The notes: generated by a model not told the origin, from the sequence alone. A DNA stretch of 64,000 nucleotides from Siphonodentalium dalli (GCA_032622095.1 CP136064.1:214286205-214350204); one strand, 5' to 3'. Counted from the stretch's first letter, positions 1 to 12,982 are shown. Program-made: numbers and translations.

Positions 1-559
1 GTGGTGACTGATTCTGCCACGCACTTTCCATATTTACTTCGCGCGGCGTTTCTTTGATAAAATAATTCCATTTGATCTTGTTTTGTAATATGGCATCACT
101 ATCATTGTGATACCTGAGTAAAAGGAATACTAGTACATTCTTAGCTAGTTTCGATCCTTCGTGTGATACTAGTTTTGACCAATATGATATTACTCTGCAC
201 TTAATTTCGATCATTACGGGATATCTCCCCAATTCTGTATATATGTAGTTCGGTGTGCTAGACTTCATTGCTATGATAATTTTGCAGAATTTAAGATGAA
301 TGGTCTCAAAAATTTTAGTTTTCTCGAAACTCCAAACCACAATACAGCATAATCGGCATGATCATAGAATCAAACAATTTAAACATACTATCTAGAGGCA
401 ACTGCAACTTTCTTGTTCTATTCAACAGGCCATACATGGCTCTCGTGACTGTATTCTGGGTTTGCTTAATCGATTGCCAGATGTCCACAGTATATCTTCA
501 AGATATGACAAGATGTATAACATTTTTTCATAGCAGTAACATTGTCTTGATATACCCAG
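1..559. other. Upstream intron, 3' part; nothing recognised
   Basis: This ends in an acceptor (TATACCCAG, AG at 558-559) in front of the first readable exon. I see no coding exon, repeat family or RNA gene in it. The start codon and the 5' exons of the ADAMTS-like gene are not in the window. Confidence 0.5.
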
Positions 560-685
560 GTTGTGTGGGAGATTGGTACATGACTTACTGCAATGACGTG
601 ACGAACGTGGACTGCTACAGCTCAACTGAGTATTCATATTGCTGTGCGACTTGTGATGCATATAAGAATCCGACATATTCCACAG
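560..685 (+). CDS. Exon A1: six-cysteine (C6) module
   Basis: This 126 bp exon is phase 1 at both ends: acceptor AG at 558-559, donor CAG|GTACGT at 686. It encodes one C6 module starting CVGDWYMTYC and ending YCCATCDAYKNP. The cysteine order C...C......C.......CC..C matches the modules at 8982, 22147, 33374 and 37814. It is the first exon of cassette A. In-frame sequence upstream of 560 is intronic, so the ATG at 358 is not a start. Confidence 0.85.
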
Positions 686-1561
686 GTACGTAAACAGGAC
701 CAGGAACGTACGTCACAAATCTAGCCTCTAACAAACAGCGGTTTTGATTCTAAATATATTTTTAAACGTATATAAATGTTTGTCTGATGGGATAAACTAG
801 TATACATAGCTGTGGAAATTCACAATTAACATTCACAAATCAGCAATTGTTAACCATTCCATGACTGGATCTTCCTGAAATGTTGTTGAAACCTGACAAT
901 GAATTACCTTATATACGCGAGTCTCCCAAAAGCAGCCTCGCATTCATAAGAGCATACTGCGATTGGCTTTGATTTCGTTGGCATCAATTTTCGTGGTTTG
1001 TCATCAAAAGGCTTTTTCGTCGGTACATGAATTCGTGGATATCATTTTTATGCATATCGACTGGTTCCACAACAGCAGCTGCATGACACAAATTATTTGT
1101 ATACTATTGAGAAATTAGACCCCAATGTATTCCTGTGCTGAAAGCACATCACGTAATCATTACCATAATAGATACCAGCTTCATTTCAAACTTTGGCCAA
1201 GTAGGTGTTTATTGTCATATGTAGTATGCGCATTTTAAAGAAACCAATCCATTGAGCATTTGATATACAAACTATCATAACCGAGATCAGATGATGTAGC
1301 ATACCAATTTTTAATTATGTGAATGAATGATAGTGTATTGAAAAAGATTACGTTTCATCTCGTGTTCTGAGTTTTTCTGCATACATTTTACGACATGTCG
1401 AAAACAGACGTAATGCCCGATCTGCAATTCCATCTCGTATATTGTATGCGTTTTTTGCTCATTCAATTCAAGAATCAATTATTTCGTTGGTTGCTGATTT
1501 AGTGGTTGAGCAAAACCACGAAATTAACGAATAACAGACCCCTCACGAATTAAAAGGATTT

Positions 1562-1682
1562 TACAGTACATTGGCCTTCAATGTCTACCTTCGCATTGTA
1601 AGCCAATGCATGTATAAGATAATGTACTGGCACATGCCATTTAATGATGCACCAGCGCAGCTCCGTCGTGAAAGGGTTAAAC
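1562..1682 (+). repeat. Dispersed repeat family R1, copy 1
   Basis: It shares the block 'GCCAATGCAT...CACCAGCGCAGCTCC.GTC.TGAAA' with copies near 5020-5455, 16070-16262, 26640-26745 and 54175-54350. Several copies carry short inverted motifs such as TATATAAGAGAATGCATTGG. It is non-coding and may be a MITE or SINE-like family. Confidence 0.6.
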
Positions 1683-2174
1683 ACTCATATCTATAACTGA
1701 AATTTACAACGAAAATGTGTGTCGATTATGCCCCTACTTTGAACATCAAACATACCTCAACAATTTAATAGATGTTCGTAAAATTCACATACCCCATTTC
1801 ATTGGTATAAGAACAATAACTACTGCAGCAAATATCTAGCTCATCTACTGCATGAGATCCAGCAGCAGCTATCCGAATGCCTGAAGCGACAGTTTAGAGA
1901 TTACATTAGTGACGTAGGTTCGTGAACGTCTGAAGCGACAGTATAGAGATTACATTAGTGACGTAGGTTTTTGGACCTGGTAAACGACTAAGGGTAAACG
2001 TAAATTGATTTGTAAATGACATACACCCATGCAGTGAGTGTTAGTCTTGACTGTAACAAAATCAATGTCCTGTGAGTATATGCATTCAATCACATGACAG
2101 TGCACCAACTGATTTTCTATATTATGCGCTCTTACTTTTACAAATCACAGCTTTAAATGAGATTATGATATATA

Positions 2175-3115
2175 TTGAGCGTTCCTCAGGGCTAAATTCT
2201 TGGGCCATTATTATTCTTACTCTATGCTAATGATGCACCGGCCGCAGTAAAGTGTAGGCTGCTGTTGTAAGCAGATGACTCTGCATTGCTTGTATCTGGG
2301 AAGTGTGTTCAGAGGATAGAGCAGTCTTTGAGTGCACAGCTTTCCTCTCTTAGTGAATGGCTTATAGACAATAGGCTTTCCCTACATTTAGGTAAGACCG
2401 AATATATTCTGTTTGGGTACCAACAAAGAATTCGATGCTGCAATCCGCTTAACATCAAATGTAATCAGACTAGTATCAGCCCCTCTAACACCGTTACTTA
2501 TCTGGGAGTTGTTTTGGACCAACATCAAAGTGGAGAAGCCTCAGCTCAAACAGTCTTATCTAAATCATGCTCAAGACTTAAGTTCCTGTATAGAAAAGCG
2601 GATTTTTTAACAAGCTTCACAAAAAGATTACGAGTTCTTGCTTTGATTCAGTGCTATTTTGATTATGCTTGCTGCTCATGGTATAGTGCACTAACTACAA
2701 CAACTAAAGGGAAATTGCAGAAATCTCAGAATAGATTGATTAGATTGTGTCTTGGGCTGCATAATCGAGCAACTGTGGGGTACAAGAAACATCTAAAATG
2801 AACATGTTAACTGTTGAACAGCGGGTTAACCAAAGAAACCTGTTGCTAATGAAGAAGATTGTGGACTCAAAGGCTCCAAAATATCTCTCTGAACACTTTA
2901 CCAGAGTTAGATCTCACTGCAGCTATTAATTAAGATCAGGGCAACAAAAAATCACAATCCCTCATGTAGGTCCTTTTGGCTCGGACAGTTTCTGTTATAC
3001 AGGAATAGTACTCTGGGATGATTTTTCTAATTTATCCCAAACGTAACAACACAGTTAACAGATATAAAAATCTGAAAGTTATATATATAAGTACTATTAA
3101 CAAAGTACGTGATTG
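2175..3115 (+). mobile_element. Degenerate non-LTR retrotransposon RT fragment
   Basis: The translation shows RT landmarks: SVPQG..LGPLLFLLYAND near 2178-2235, then (A)DDSALLVSG near 2270-2300 (the catalytic ADD box), SEWLIDNRLSLHLGKTEYILFG, and TVTYLGVVLD near 2495-2520. In-frame stops interrupt it before 2286 and after 2801. C-terminal similarity (KYLSEHFTRV, PFGSDSFCY) continues with breaks to about 3060. No 5' ORF1 or endonuclease is visible, so it is a 5'-truncated dead copy inside the intron. Confidence 0.8.
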
Positions 3116-4075
3116 TGTAGTTCATGATACACTTAGGAGAGTTTGCTTTGTATATAACTTTTATTTAATGACAATGGTGAGGTTAGCCTTTGATTGTGGT
3201 GTCGTAGTACGTGATCGCACAGTGTCATCCAGGTCGAAGGGAATAACATCACATTACTGTCCATGGTACACTGCGATAAGTTGGTCCTAGCCTTATTGTC
3301 ACCATATAGTCACCGACCCTACACAATAGTCAAAGACACCCTCTCACCTATTTTATTCGTTATATATCTCCCGTGTTTTTTAACTCTAGTGGAAAATATG
3401 TGCCGTTTAGCTCACTGTCACCTATCGTGACTTTAATTTCAACTGACCGTATGCATTTCATTTGTTCAATAAAACATAACATATTTTTAATCCAGTGGTT
3501 TGTGATGGTAGGAAGCGTATGGGTGTGTTCCGGTCTCTCATGCGGCTTGAATCCATTGGGGACCATAATGGAAATAAATGGTCTTAGGACTGTTTTCTTA
3601 TGCTATCCCCGATGGTTTTTGGCCCCCTGTTAGTGCCGGACAACTCCTTTACAGTCTCAAACCCTGTATAAACGCCATACTCATGCTGGGCATTGGTCAA
3701 CTGCGGAAGTGGTAATGTACCATATGATACATCACATCCTTCCACATGTGACCTCTGTCCAGCAATAAAACCAATAATTTGATATTCTACATCTTTACAA
3801 TTTCTGTTAATCTGTTACTTGTTACATGCATATCGCATATATATCATGTAGTCCTGTTTATTTTTTATCTATACATATAGGTTGTCCTACACCAATATAT
3901 GTCTTAAAGACCATTAAAATGTATCTTATCTTATCTTATTATACATCAGAGTATCATATATAGAAACCGATATATAGAACGGAGTTTCTAGCATTGAATA
4001 GAATTGTTGAAGACTACTATAAAATTAAGTTGCATAACAGGATCATAATATACATATGCACGTTCTAATTGCTAG

Positions 4076-4323
4076 GGTGCACTTTCGGAGACAAGCAATT
4101 AGGTTGTGTTCTGGCGGAATGTGCTACATATAGCGCGAGCAAGCTGACTAAATGTTGCGCGACATGTGCAGCGTATATCACCACAACAACGCCGTTTACC
4201 GGAAGCACTACAACCACAACTCCAGACCCGAGAGCTCCGACCACCTCGAAAACAGCAATTCCAGTGTTAAATGGACAGGACCAATGCAAATCTGAGTTCG
4301 GATCCGACTCGCAAATTTGCTTC
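4076..4323 (+). CDS. Exon A2: C6 module, short Thr-rich linker, start of ADAM-type CR domain
   Basis: This 248 bp exon enters in phase 1 (AG at 4074-4075) and leaves in phase 0 (GCTTC|GTGAGT). The C6 module (CTFGDKQLGC...KCCATC) is followed by a short linker with Thr runs, then VLNGQDQCKSEFGSDSQICF, the first segment of the cysteine-rich domain. The linker is only about 30 residues here, against 90-145 in cassettes B-D, so this copy looks closest to an unexpanded state. Confidence 0.9.
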
Positions 4324-4686
4324 GTGAGTGTTGTTTTTCAGCACCACCCTTTAAGTGAGAATGAAGTCACATGACAGTGGTTCACTTTGATCGTAAATCG
4401 TCGTAAATATCTTATATGGCATATTAGAAAATTTCCTTGACATCGGGTGCTAATAAGATAGGGTGCTCTCTCTTGGTACTCTCCGGGCATTTTCGCGCGG
4501 ATTTCTATCGCAAAACCAGCCCAGAAAAATGTGTCATTAACGTCATAAGAAATTATAAATAAAATTTATATTTATTGAAAGAAGCTTTTTCTGGACAAGT
4601 GTCGTCGATTTATGTCTAATATTTTATAACTTTGAATCTATATAAAACTTGCTGGGAAGAGATAGATCGTCTACTTTTAATTTTAG

Positions 4687-4800
4687 TTCAGCAACCCGAT
4701 CGAGAACATATGCCAATCGATGTTATGCAAACAAGCGGGCGATACAGACAATTGTCTATCTACAACTGCAAAGGAGGGGACAATGTGTGGAGACAACAAG
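4687..4800 (+). CDS. Exon A3: middle of ADAM-type CR domain
   Basis: This 114 bp exon is phase 0 at both ends: acceptor TTTTAG ends at 4686, donor AAG|GTCAGT at 4801. Its 38 codons include NICQSMLCKQAGDTDNC and KEGTMCGDNK, the equivalents of the 'LWC' and 'DGT.CG' signatures of ADAMTS cysteine-rich domains. It is in a different frame from the longest local ORF and is missed by ORF calling. Confidence 0.88.
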
Positions 4801-5064
4801 GTCAGTGTTAACGAACATCAGGATAATCTCGAAGAAAGGACAGGACGGTTAAGTGATTGGTTAACCGTTCCTATTATATAAAAGCATCATTGATGAGTAG
4901 TTATCCCTTAGAAAATGTTAAGATATTATCTAAACATTTTCCTCAATAAGTAGGACTCCTGCAGTTTTGTGTATCTGTCGTCTGCTTGTATTACTCTAAC
5001 ATCCCTCGAAATGAATAATACGCTGAATAGGTCGCTCGCATATGTAAGAGAATGCATTGGCCTA

Positions 5065-5345
5065 ACAATTTTTTATAAATTTTTCTTACGTTCTTTAGCA
5101 TTTGTTTTTCATTTTTTATCATTTTTTCTTACAATCTTTTACAATTTTTATAAAAAATTTTTATAATTTTATCTTACATTCTATAACAATTTTTATCATT
5201 TTTTTCTTATGTTCTTCAACAATTTTATCTCTTTTTTTTATCATTTTTTCTTACATTATTTAACAATTTTTGATAATTTTTGATAATTTCTTCTTACATT
5301 CTTTATCAATTTTTATCATTTCTCTTACATTCTTTAACATTTGTT
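5065..5345 (+). repeat. T-rich imperfect tandem repeat
   Basis: Repeated TTTTTATCATTTTTTCTTAC and ACATTCTTTAACAATTT blocks of roughly 45 bp fill this stretch. It lies inside a copy of repeat R1, because AAGAGAATGCATTGG occurs on both sides (about 5047 and 5394). Confidence 0.7.
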
Positions 5346-5624
5346 AACAATTATTTACATTGCATTCTCTTATAGGGCACCTTGCATATATAAGAGAATG
5401 CATTGGCACAAGGTTTTCGCAAAATTTCAGGAAGCTCCAGTCATGAAAGGGTGAAAATTCACAACACACTGTCAATCTATATATGTATTCCACACCCGAA
5501 GACTGCATCTTGTAGTATACACGGAAATTTAGGTTGATCTTCATTTGATTTAACACATTAGTGATTTGGTTTACCTCAAAATAGTGAAGATATCAAGCCT
5601 TGAAATATTGTCTGTCATTTGCAG

Positions 5625-6245
5625 AATGAGCTCCCCAGAGAATGAATTTAGTGACGTTCTCCAGCACAGCGGGCTAGCATAACCAAAATCACCCTCTGTG
5701 AACCTCATTCTGCTTAGACATAAACTGCTATGGCAGACCAATGATCAGATTGAAGTTACTCAGTTGAAGTTGGTGATGTTCACCCATTAGCCGCCCCGTG
5801 TGGGTCCGGAGTAGAATAAGCCTACCGCCCCACTGCGAGGTGTAAGAATCCCCTAATGTGGTATCATGTTTACATGGGGTGCATCGCGTGAGTTGTTGTG
5901 TGAGTCCCGGAGTTATTAGGCCGCATCACGTGAGGCATCGACCTGCGGATGCGATGCAGCTCATGGTCCTCTTTGGTCAAACATCTCTTCAAGACGGGTG
6001 GTTGCGTTGACCCGGCTCAATCATTGTTTCATATTTCTGCCATCTGTTCGATTTTGTTTCTGCCGTCAGTGGTGTGTTCTGTTTTTCATGTATGTTGTTT
6101 CTTTCTTTCTTTGAGACTATATATACTTATAAGAAGTTTAGGCCTAAGCAGAATGAGGTCCTCAGATTGTGAATTTGGTGATGCTAGCCAGCCGTACGGG
6201 GTAACATAACTCTATTCACCATCTGGGGACCTCATTCTCCAGATG
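5625..6245. repeat. Two related ~95 bp palindromic blocks bounding ~430 bp
   Basis: Blocks at about 5625-5722 and 6149-6243 both begin GCAGAATGAG and end with the reverse complement CCTCATTCT. Each can fold on itself, and they are direct repeats of each other. The segment between carries GGGTCCGGAGTAGAATAAGC, which resembles mollusc SINE-like repeats. It could be one compound element or two independent insertions. Confidence 0.45.
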
Positions 6246-6511
6246 AAAGACACACTATTTCAAGGCTTGGAAGACATTTTCAGTTGATGTCGTCGCCAAG
6301 GATGTTATCGACGTAGTAGTCATGTGTTGTCCAATGACAAAACATAGTTTTATTGAACGTTTATAAACCCTCGGTATGTTGTATTTCGGAAAATAAAGCA
6401 ATGTGTGTAGTAAAATTAAATTCTAAACTGCAAATTGTGAATACGTCGTTAGACTGCATGTGCGTTCAGCAACGGGAATAAAATTTTATTCGTGACACTT
6501 TTTGTTGACAG

Positions 6512-6560
6512 GTGTGCATCAGTAACGCGTGCACATATATGGAAGGAGCCCCGTTAATAG
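6512..6560 (+). CDS. Exon A4: end of ADAM-type CR domain
   Basis: This 49 bp exon runs from phase 0 to phase 1: acceptor GACAG ends at 6511, donor ATAG|GTAAGT at 6561. It encodes VCISNACTYMEGAPLIG, matching the VC..G.C...(E/G)GAP.LG pattern of exons at 20102, 29018 and 36816. It closes cassette A. Confidence 0.88.
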
Positions 6561-8240
6561 GTAAGTCCACTGTTATAATTTATCAAACTCCATGCAGGGT
6601 TTTTCTGAAATTACCTCCCTTGATGCTACCGGCGACATTTTACCCACATTTGCGATATTAAGATATATACTATAAGCGAACACAGCAACATGTTGCCCTT
6701 ATTAAGCACACAAAATATCGAATATATACAATTTTTGTAATTTCGTTCCTTACGTATGGAATGTCGAACTAGAATCAAAGAACTATATTGCGAAACGGTG
6801 TGATTTGGTTCTCCAATTACATTATCAAATCGAAAGTCTAAACGACGTTGGGCATTGGTCGAAGCTGTCGTGACAACACGCATGGCACGTCAAACACAAG
6901 GGTTCTATTTGCTGCAATTTTGACGAAAATAGCCAACAAAACTGCCGCCCTAATTCTCCATTCTGTCATTAGGTTTTTAGTGCGTGAATTGTTCTCAAAG
7001 CGCATAGGAATTTGACTTTTGGGCGATTGGTTTCGCCATTTTTGATGGAAAACCTTGCGCTAAATAAAAACAAACCACAGACCAGTATCCAGAAAGGAAG
7101 TATTGCTGATGCGCTCTGGTAGAGATTGACCATGCATGTGAACGCAGAGGTGCCATATCGGTGTGACACTCGATCGGCCTTGTTATATGCGCAGTGATTC
7201 AACGACATAAGAAACGGAACGAACCTGTTCACATTGGTGTACTTCGACAAAAACACTTTTAGTCGACAGAGGTCAGAGAAAAGTCGGCCAGAATACATTT
7301 TTGCTAAACACATTTAATACAATATGCCAACAATGCTAATAATGTGCTATGGAATACCTCGGTAAATAAAATCATTGTTGGCACTTTTTTCCGTAGTCAC
7401 ATATGTCAAGGACAAAGGAATAGGATCTTTTCACACATATTAATTAGTGGGAGGCGCTTACGATTGCTATGAGATATTGCATCTGCAGAAACACTTTATT
7501 TATATATTTTCAGCGCTGCGGAAATGAAATAGTGCACCCGAGATCATACCGTATATGTCTTTAATTGTGAAATATATGACGACTGTCAGGCAAAATGAAA
7601 TTGTGTGGCATAATCATTGATGAATTGCCAACATTATTGCATACCTCGAAATTCCAGTATATTATGATTTGACAGCAACAGAGTTGTTTGAAAGTAGGCA
7701 ACTTAACACTGAAAGCATGCGGGATATAAAACAAGGCTGAACAAAGAATAATCAAAGCAGCAACCGACCAACTCAGACGCTGACTGGTAGAACTATCTCT
7801 TAATAATAAGGACCCTGTCTGTTGGTGATTAAAGTTCATACACTCGCAAGTGTGGCTGTATGTCTTGTAGGCATTTCGTCTTAGAAAATGATATGGTGCC
7901 ATAATAGCCACATAAACATGCATATAAATGTATCTTTACCACGTTACTTTCCGGCATGAGAAGTAAAATTTATATAGTTCCACATGTAACGGTGCCGCTA
8001 ACACTTGCCTCCGAATAATTATATGTATGATTGATTCTTACGAGATAATTTAATGTTATTTGCAGGCAAATTTCTTTAACATCGCCACAGGTGGAAATAT
8101 CAATATTTTACTTCTCACGTAGTAACTGTGATACATTATGCATTTAAAATGTATGTTTTCGTTCATGCTGTGGCAGCATCTGGTACTCTAGATATATGAA
8201 GAAATGCCTACAAAACAGACCGTGGAAACTTGCGAGTGTT
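6561..8240. other. Intron A4-B1, proximal part; nothing firm recognised
   Basis: The minus-strand ORFs here (such as 7561-7923) show no recognised domain and no splice context. A weak inverted similarity links about 7806-7880 with 8204-8245. Otherwise I see nothing. Confidence 0.4.
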
Positions 8241-8981
8241 TGAACGTACTCTACATTGTTCATGATATGAGTGACCCTGTATGTTGGTGATTATATGAAC
8301 TCACTCTTACGTCAAAAGCTTATGGCCTTTGACCTCCGTCAGTTGGTATTATTCAGACAAAACAAATCACACATAGAAATATATAGCAATGATGGATGCT
8401 TCCTAATGACGCAAAATGTTTTTCGTAACGTGGCGTCAAGAAACACTGGGCAGCGTTATCACACAAAGATAATTACAGATCATATTGTGGACAATCGACT
8501 TCACAATGAAAAGTCGAGCTATGAAGATGTTCATCCGCCGCGACATTACATTGATACTATGAGGGTATCGGTGTTAGAAAAAATGCCAATGGTAATAAAT
8601 AACTCAGATTAACATGGTAAAACACACACAAAGAAAGTTAAATCCAGACTGGTCACGGTTTCAACACGGGGGGAAGAGACGACAATTTGAACACTTTGAT
8701 GTCAATGTTACGATAATATTACCATTAATCAGCGTTAAAACGATATATACCATTCCAGTCAGGAACAGGACATCCCGTTCTTGGCAAAATGGCAAAATAC
8801 GCTGCAAAGTTATTGTTGTACGAGTACGAATGTGCACTCGTAACAGGCAAATAATTCGGTCTTATACTTAGTCGCACCAGTTGACTGTATCAGTAATATT
8901 GGTCATGTGTGCACGATGGCGCATGCGCATGGTGGTTGTTTTGTGTTATGTAAACATGTGGTTTTTGTTCAATTTGTGTAG

Positions 8982-9104
8982 GTTGTTACGGAGATAGGTA
9001 CTACAGTTCGTGCAAATCACTACAGCCTTCACAATGCTACCAAGCGTCGAATTACGACATCTGTTGCAAGACATGTGACGGGTACAAAGATTCTTCATCC
9101 CCAA
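8982..9104 (+). CDS. Exon B1: C6 module
   Basis: This 123 bp exon is phase 1-1. The acceptor is TGTGTAG (ends 8981) and the donor is CCA A|GTTAGT. It encodes CYGDRYYSSCKSL and NYDICCKTCDGYKD. The donor in the duplicate at 22270 is the stronger GTGAGT. Confidence 0.87.
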
Positions 9105-10642
9105 GTTAGTTTCCTTGATAAATGATATGAGGCATCTTTCAAAAATTCGTATGACGTTTGAATCCAGACTGTTCTCCCGAAACCGCACATTATCTGCTTA
9201 TACATAGCTATTTTAGGGGATAATCTACTTAGAATCGCCTCATTTTGAGTCGTTAATGTGCTGAAAACTTGAGCAATTTAGTCACATTATCGACTCATAA
9301 TGAAGCGATCATAAGCATATTATGTGCGGACAATGACACAAATAATGTGTACGCCCTTTAACATGTGTTTTCACTATGGCCCGCACCATAAAACGAAATA
9401 ACGGTTATAACTCCAATATATGTTTATTTCAGAATCAAATAATCACATTTTCTACATATTTCACAATAAAGGTCGACAATGTGCGTATTTACGCGACGAT
9501 ATATTGTTGAATCGCTTGGATGTGGTTAAATTCTTTCCTTTACCAGTTAATTCCGTCTTATCGCTTGTTTGTTAATTTGTTCGCGGTGTTCATTCCTTTT
9601 AACTGTCGCTTCATATTGCTGTGCTATTTATGGGTTCTGCTGCTTAAAGACATTATGTACTTGTTCGGTTGTGTGGAACTGATCATTTAGTATTTAGGAG
9701 CTATGCCAACTGGAGGAATGTAGCATTTCACTAACATCGCCGAAAATCTCAAGCAAATCGACCGTACCACTCCATAGAAAACATCGTCTGAGCTATGCTC
9801 AATTGTAAATATTTACTACTTCGGGACGATTCTATCGGCGATAAACTAACAAAAAGATTTCGCCATCGACAGTCACTGCATTTAATTGATATATAAGAAT
9901 GACGGTGGTGTTGTCATTTTACATATAATAGTTGTAAAACAACTACTTTGAACACGATTATTCTCCATTTCTATTTGACCACCTTACCGGAGTGTTTCAC
10001 ATCACTTTAACTATTTAGCTAAGAAAACAAACCGATCATTGCGACATAATGGGATGCCTATACTGCATACGTCGCAACTATGTAGGTGAGATGTCTGATC
10101 ACTTGGTGTGGGCTACCTGCTTTAATTACACTTATGTACCACCGTTTTCTGAATGAAATATATTTGTGTAATATGTTTATTATTGAATGGCCATTTCTTA
10201 ATTTCACTTTTTAATTCTTAAAAAACTCGTCAGCTGCGTAGCCTTTCAATCAGCCACCAATGCATGTACGCAAAGGATGATTCACATTGAATGTCCTCAA
10301 AGTTAAAGAACAGTTAAATATCGAAGTTTTTTTATTTCACTGAACCCGTGCGTCATATCTTTAAATATATATATAGTTGAACAGAGTTGTATCCATAAGA
10401 CCTCACATTAGGCGCAAGAGTGGCTACTAATGTGACCGGTACGAACAATTGGCTACCAGACATGGCAACAAGGTCTTGGGGGGTGTCTCGCGAACAAAAT
10501 ATTCAACCTCCAACAGTTGGATAACTTAAAATACCAGTTGAAAAATTCCATGCGTGGGGGTGCAAATGGAATTTCCAAGTATAGGACACCCAACGTCCCT
10601 TGTCACTACATGTGTGCATAATCATCTACTGTCGTATTTCAG
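9105..10642. other. Intron B1-B2
   Basis: This is mostly single-copy-looking AT-rich sequence within the duplicated block, with repeat R4 at about 9690-9915. The acceptor is TATTTCAG, ending at 10642. I see no exon. Confidence 0.5.
9690..9915 (+). repeat. Dispersed repeat R4, decayed copy
   Basis: It matches 36385-36615 (shared GCTATGCCAACTGGAGGAAT and AACATCGCCGAA). The other copy lies in a non-equivalent intron, so this is a dispersed repeat, not cassette duplication. It is absent from the paralogous intron in copy 2 of the segmental duplication. Confidence 0.7.
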
Positions 10643-11193
10643 GTTGCCCATACGGCGATAAACAGACATCGGGGTGTGATTTTAATTCGTGCTCATGGTA
10701 CTCGGACAGCTTCCTTAGTGTATGCTGCAAAACTTGCGCTCATATGTTCACAACGGAAAGGACAACTACGCTAAAACCCACGACTACCAGCATTACGACC
10801 ACTACAACAGTGACAACAACAACTACTACTACAACAACTACAACGACAACTACTACTACTACTACTACTACTACTACGACGACGACGACAACAACTACAA
10901 CTACTACTACTACTACTACGACGCCGCCGACGACGACAACTACAACAACAACTACTACTACTACGACGCCGCCGACGACGACAACTACAACAACAACTAC
11001 TACTACTACGACGCCGCCGACGACGACAACTACAACAACAACTACTACTACGACGACGACGCCAATGCCGAGGACGACCGCCACCACCAAAAAAACGACA
11101 AAATCGTCGACCACGCCAAGTACATCTTTACAAATTCATAATGGTCAGGACCAATGTCGATCAGAACAAGGGGCCGATTCTCAAATTTGTTTG
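10643..11193 (+). CDS. Exon B2: C6 module, long Thr-rich mucin linker, start of CR domain
   Basis: This 551 bp exon enters in phase 1 and leaves in phase 0 (TTG|GTGAGT). The C6 module (CPYGDKQTSGCDF...VCCKTC) precedes a stretch of about 110 mostly Thr codons (ACT/ACA/ACG) punctuated by three PPTTTT blocks, then IHNGQDQCRSEQGADSQICL. The Thr/Pro tract should be densely O-glycosylated and extended. Its codons form an ACN microsatellite whose three near-identical subunits (about 10920-11035) show in-frame duplication. Confidence 0.9.
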
Positions 11194-12930
11194 GTGAGTT
11201 ACTGATGCTGGGATTGGTCACTCTGACCTAAAAGTGCTGCAGGGTACACATGTTTTGAAAATGTGCTGAAGGGTACACACTGTATCGTGCCCTGTCTACC
11301 CTACTCTTTCAGCATATTTTCAAACCCCTTCAGCATTACTGAATCGGACATCATTTCTAACGACCATAATTATTTCTCAGCCCCTAAAACTATACAATAC
11401 ACGCGATGAAGTTAGGCGAGATATATCCATCTCAAACTGTAATATACACCTATCTCACATTCTCAACGTGAGTTTCTGGATCTATTTGTCGATTGGGCAT
11501 TTTGTAAAGTTTAAACACTGTCTCATTTTACGTCGGTAAAACTAAATGTCAACGAATGAATGTGGCGCAAAGATGAGTTGTTTCTGGGCTACATCGTGAA
11601 ACTATTGAAACTAGTTCATTATTGACAGCCATGGGAATATTTTTCAAAAACTAATTCTTTCTTAAATAGATTTACATCACATTGGGTGCATTCAAAAGCT
11701 AGAATACTTACCTAGTGCACGCACTGATTTGCTATTTTTTGGAAAGGAAACTGTTTGTGCAATTTGGCAAACTTCCAAAACGAAGCTTCCTGATGTTTTT
11801 TTATTTCAAAAGAAAACCACTATTTTCATTCCAAAATTAATTTATTTCATAACAATAAACAAATGACTGAACTAGATTGCAATGTCAGCTTTCAACTCAA
11901 TATAATTGAGCTTTAGATATATTTGTTGAAGCTCAAACGGATATCCGGATATCCGGTTGACAATCGGCTACTGTCGACAACCGGTTGAACTACGATCAAC
12001 CGGTTAACCGCTATGTATTGCACACACGCGATGCCAACGACAGAAACGATCATATTAGGTTCTTAATCAGCACGAGCATGGGCGGCGGAAGCTACAAAAA
12101 AGTGGGGGGGGGCACCATTTTTTCTTCAAATACTACATGAATGAATTGAAAACTGTTGCAATATGCGCCAGCGCAAAGATTGTTTAGTATGATGTTATTC
12201 GTGGCTACAGCATGTACCATTATGGAGGTAGAAAATAAGAAAGAGTTTAAATGATACTACTCTGCTACTCACTTATTTTTGCAGCCAATGTGTGAAAGAT
12301 GACCTATGACGTTGATACAACTTCTAAAAACCTGCGTCCTTTGTCATAAATGTTATGATGAAAGTAGTATACACTATACTGTATAATCCAATTCACTCCA
12401 CATACGACAACCGTTGATATCGAAGAAACAATAATCACAAGTAACTTTTAATATTAAATAACACTATAATATATATGTACACAAACACTTGCAAGTTCAC
12501 AGTAAACTTCATGTAGAAAATAATTATTCTAACTCTTCTTATTTCTCGGTAATAACGAATTAGCTGAGTTGATAAAAATCATAGTCAAGTTATTCCAATG
12601 AATACTCAGCATCAACTGATATTGTATATAGCAAGTGATCTCATGATATCAGGAGTTTGACCACCTTGGCATGAAATTGTATACCTGCCAAGCCCCAGGT
12701 TTGCACTTTTATTGAAGACACTCAAATTTAAACCTTTGATTGGTATGGTGAATGTGATTTTAATTAGACAAGCTGCTGCATCCAAGACATGGTTAGATAG
12801 ATAGATAGATTTATTCAGCAAAAGACGCCCCATTATAGGGACAGGTTGCCATGTATAATAATATTAACAGTGTATCATGTGACATCATACAATATATTGA
12901 CATTACATACATTGAATAATAGTGATAATA

Positions 12931-12932
<2 letters not shown>

Positions 12933-12980
<48 letters not shown>
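12933..12980. repeat. (TA)n microsatellite
   Basis: An uninterrupted TA dinucleotide run of more than 20 units lies next to the 3' end of the LINE fragment. A TAGA run lies nearby at 12795-12815. Confidence 0.95.

Positions 12981-12982
<2 letters not shown>

Larger units (their letters stand above)
686..4075. other. Intron A1-A2 with dispersed repeats and a LINE fragment
   Basis: This 3.4 kb intron holds a copy of a dispersed repeat family at about 1562-1682, a plus-strand LINE reverse-transcriptase fragment at about 2175-3115, and a LINE-like 3' tail with ATCTTATCTTATCTTATT near 3918-3945. I see no further exons. Confidence 0.6.
4801..6511. other. Intron A3-A4 with simple and palindromic repeats
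   Basis: About 5020-5455 is repeat family R1 interrupted by a T-rich tandem stretch (5065-5345). About 5625-6245 contains two related palindromic blocks around a non-coding segment. I see no exon. Confidence 0.6.
8241..11215 (+). repeat. Segmental duplication, copy 1
   Basis: This block aligns with about 21381-24050. It carries exons B1 and B2 with the same flanking intron sequence, including the opening ATATGAGTGACCCTGT and the CTGTTGCAAGACATGTGACG inside the C6 exon. Copy 2 lacks about 1.1 kb of intron present here (roughly 9650-9990). Identity looks high, but I have not computed it. Confidence 0.8.

Noticed and set aside
358-559. ATG at 358 as the start of the first gene
   Set aside because: A splice acceptor at 558-559 and exact conservation of the exon border in all C6 exons show that the upstream in-frame sequence is intron.
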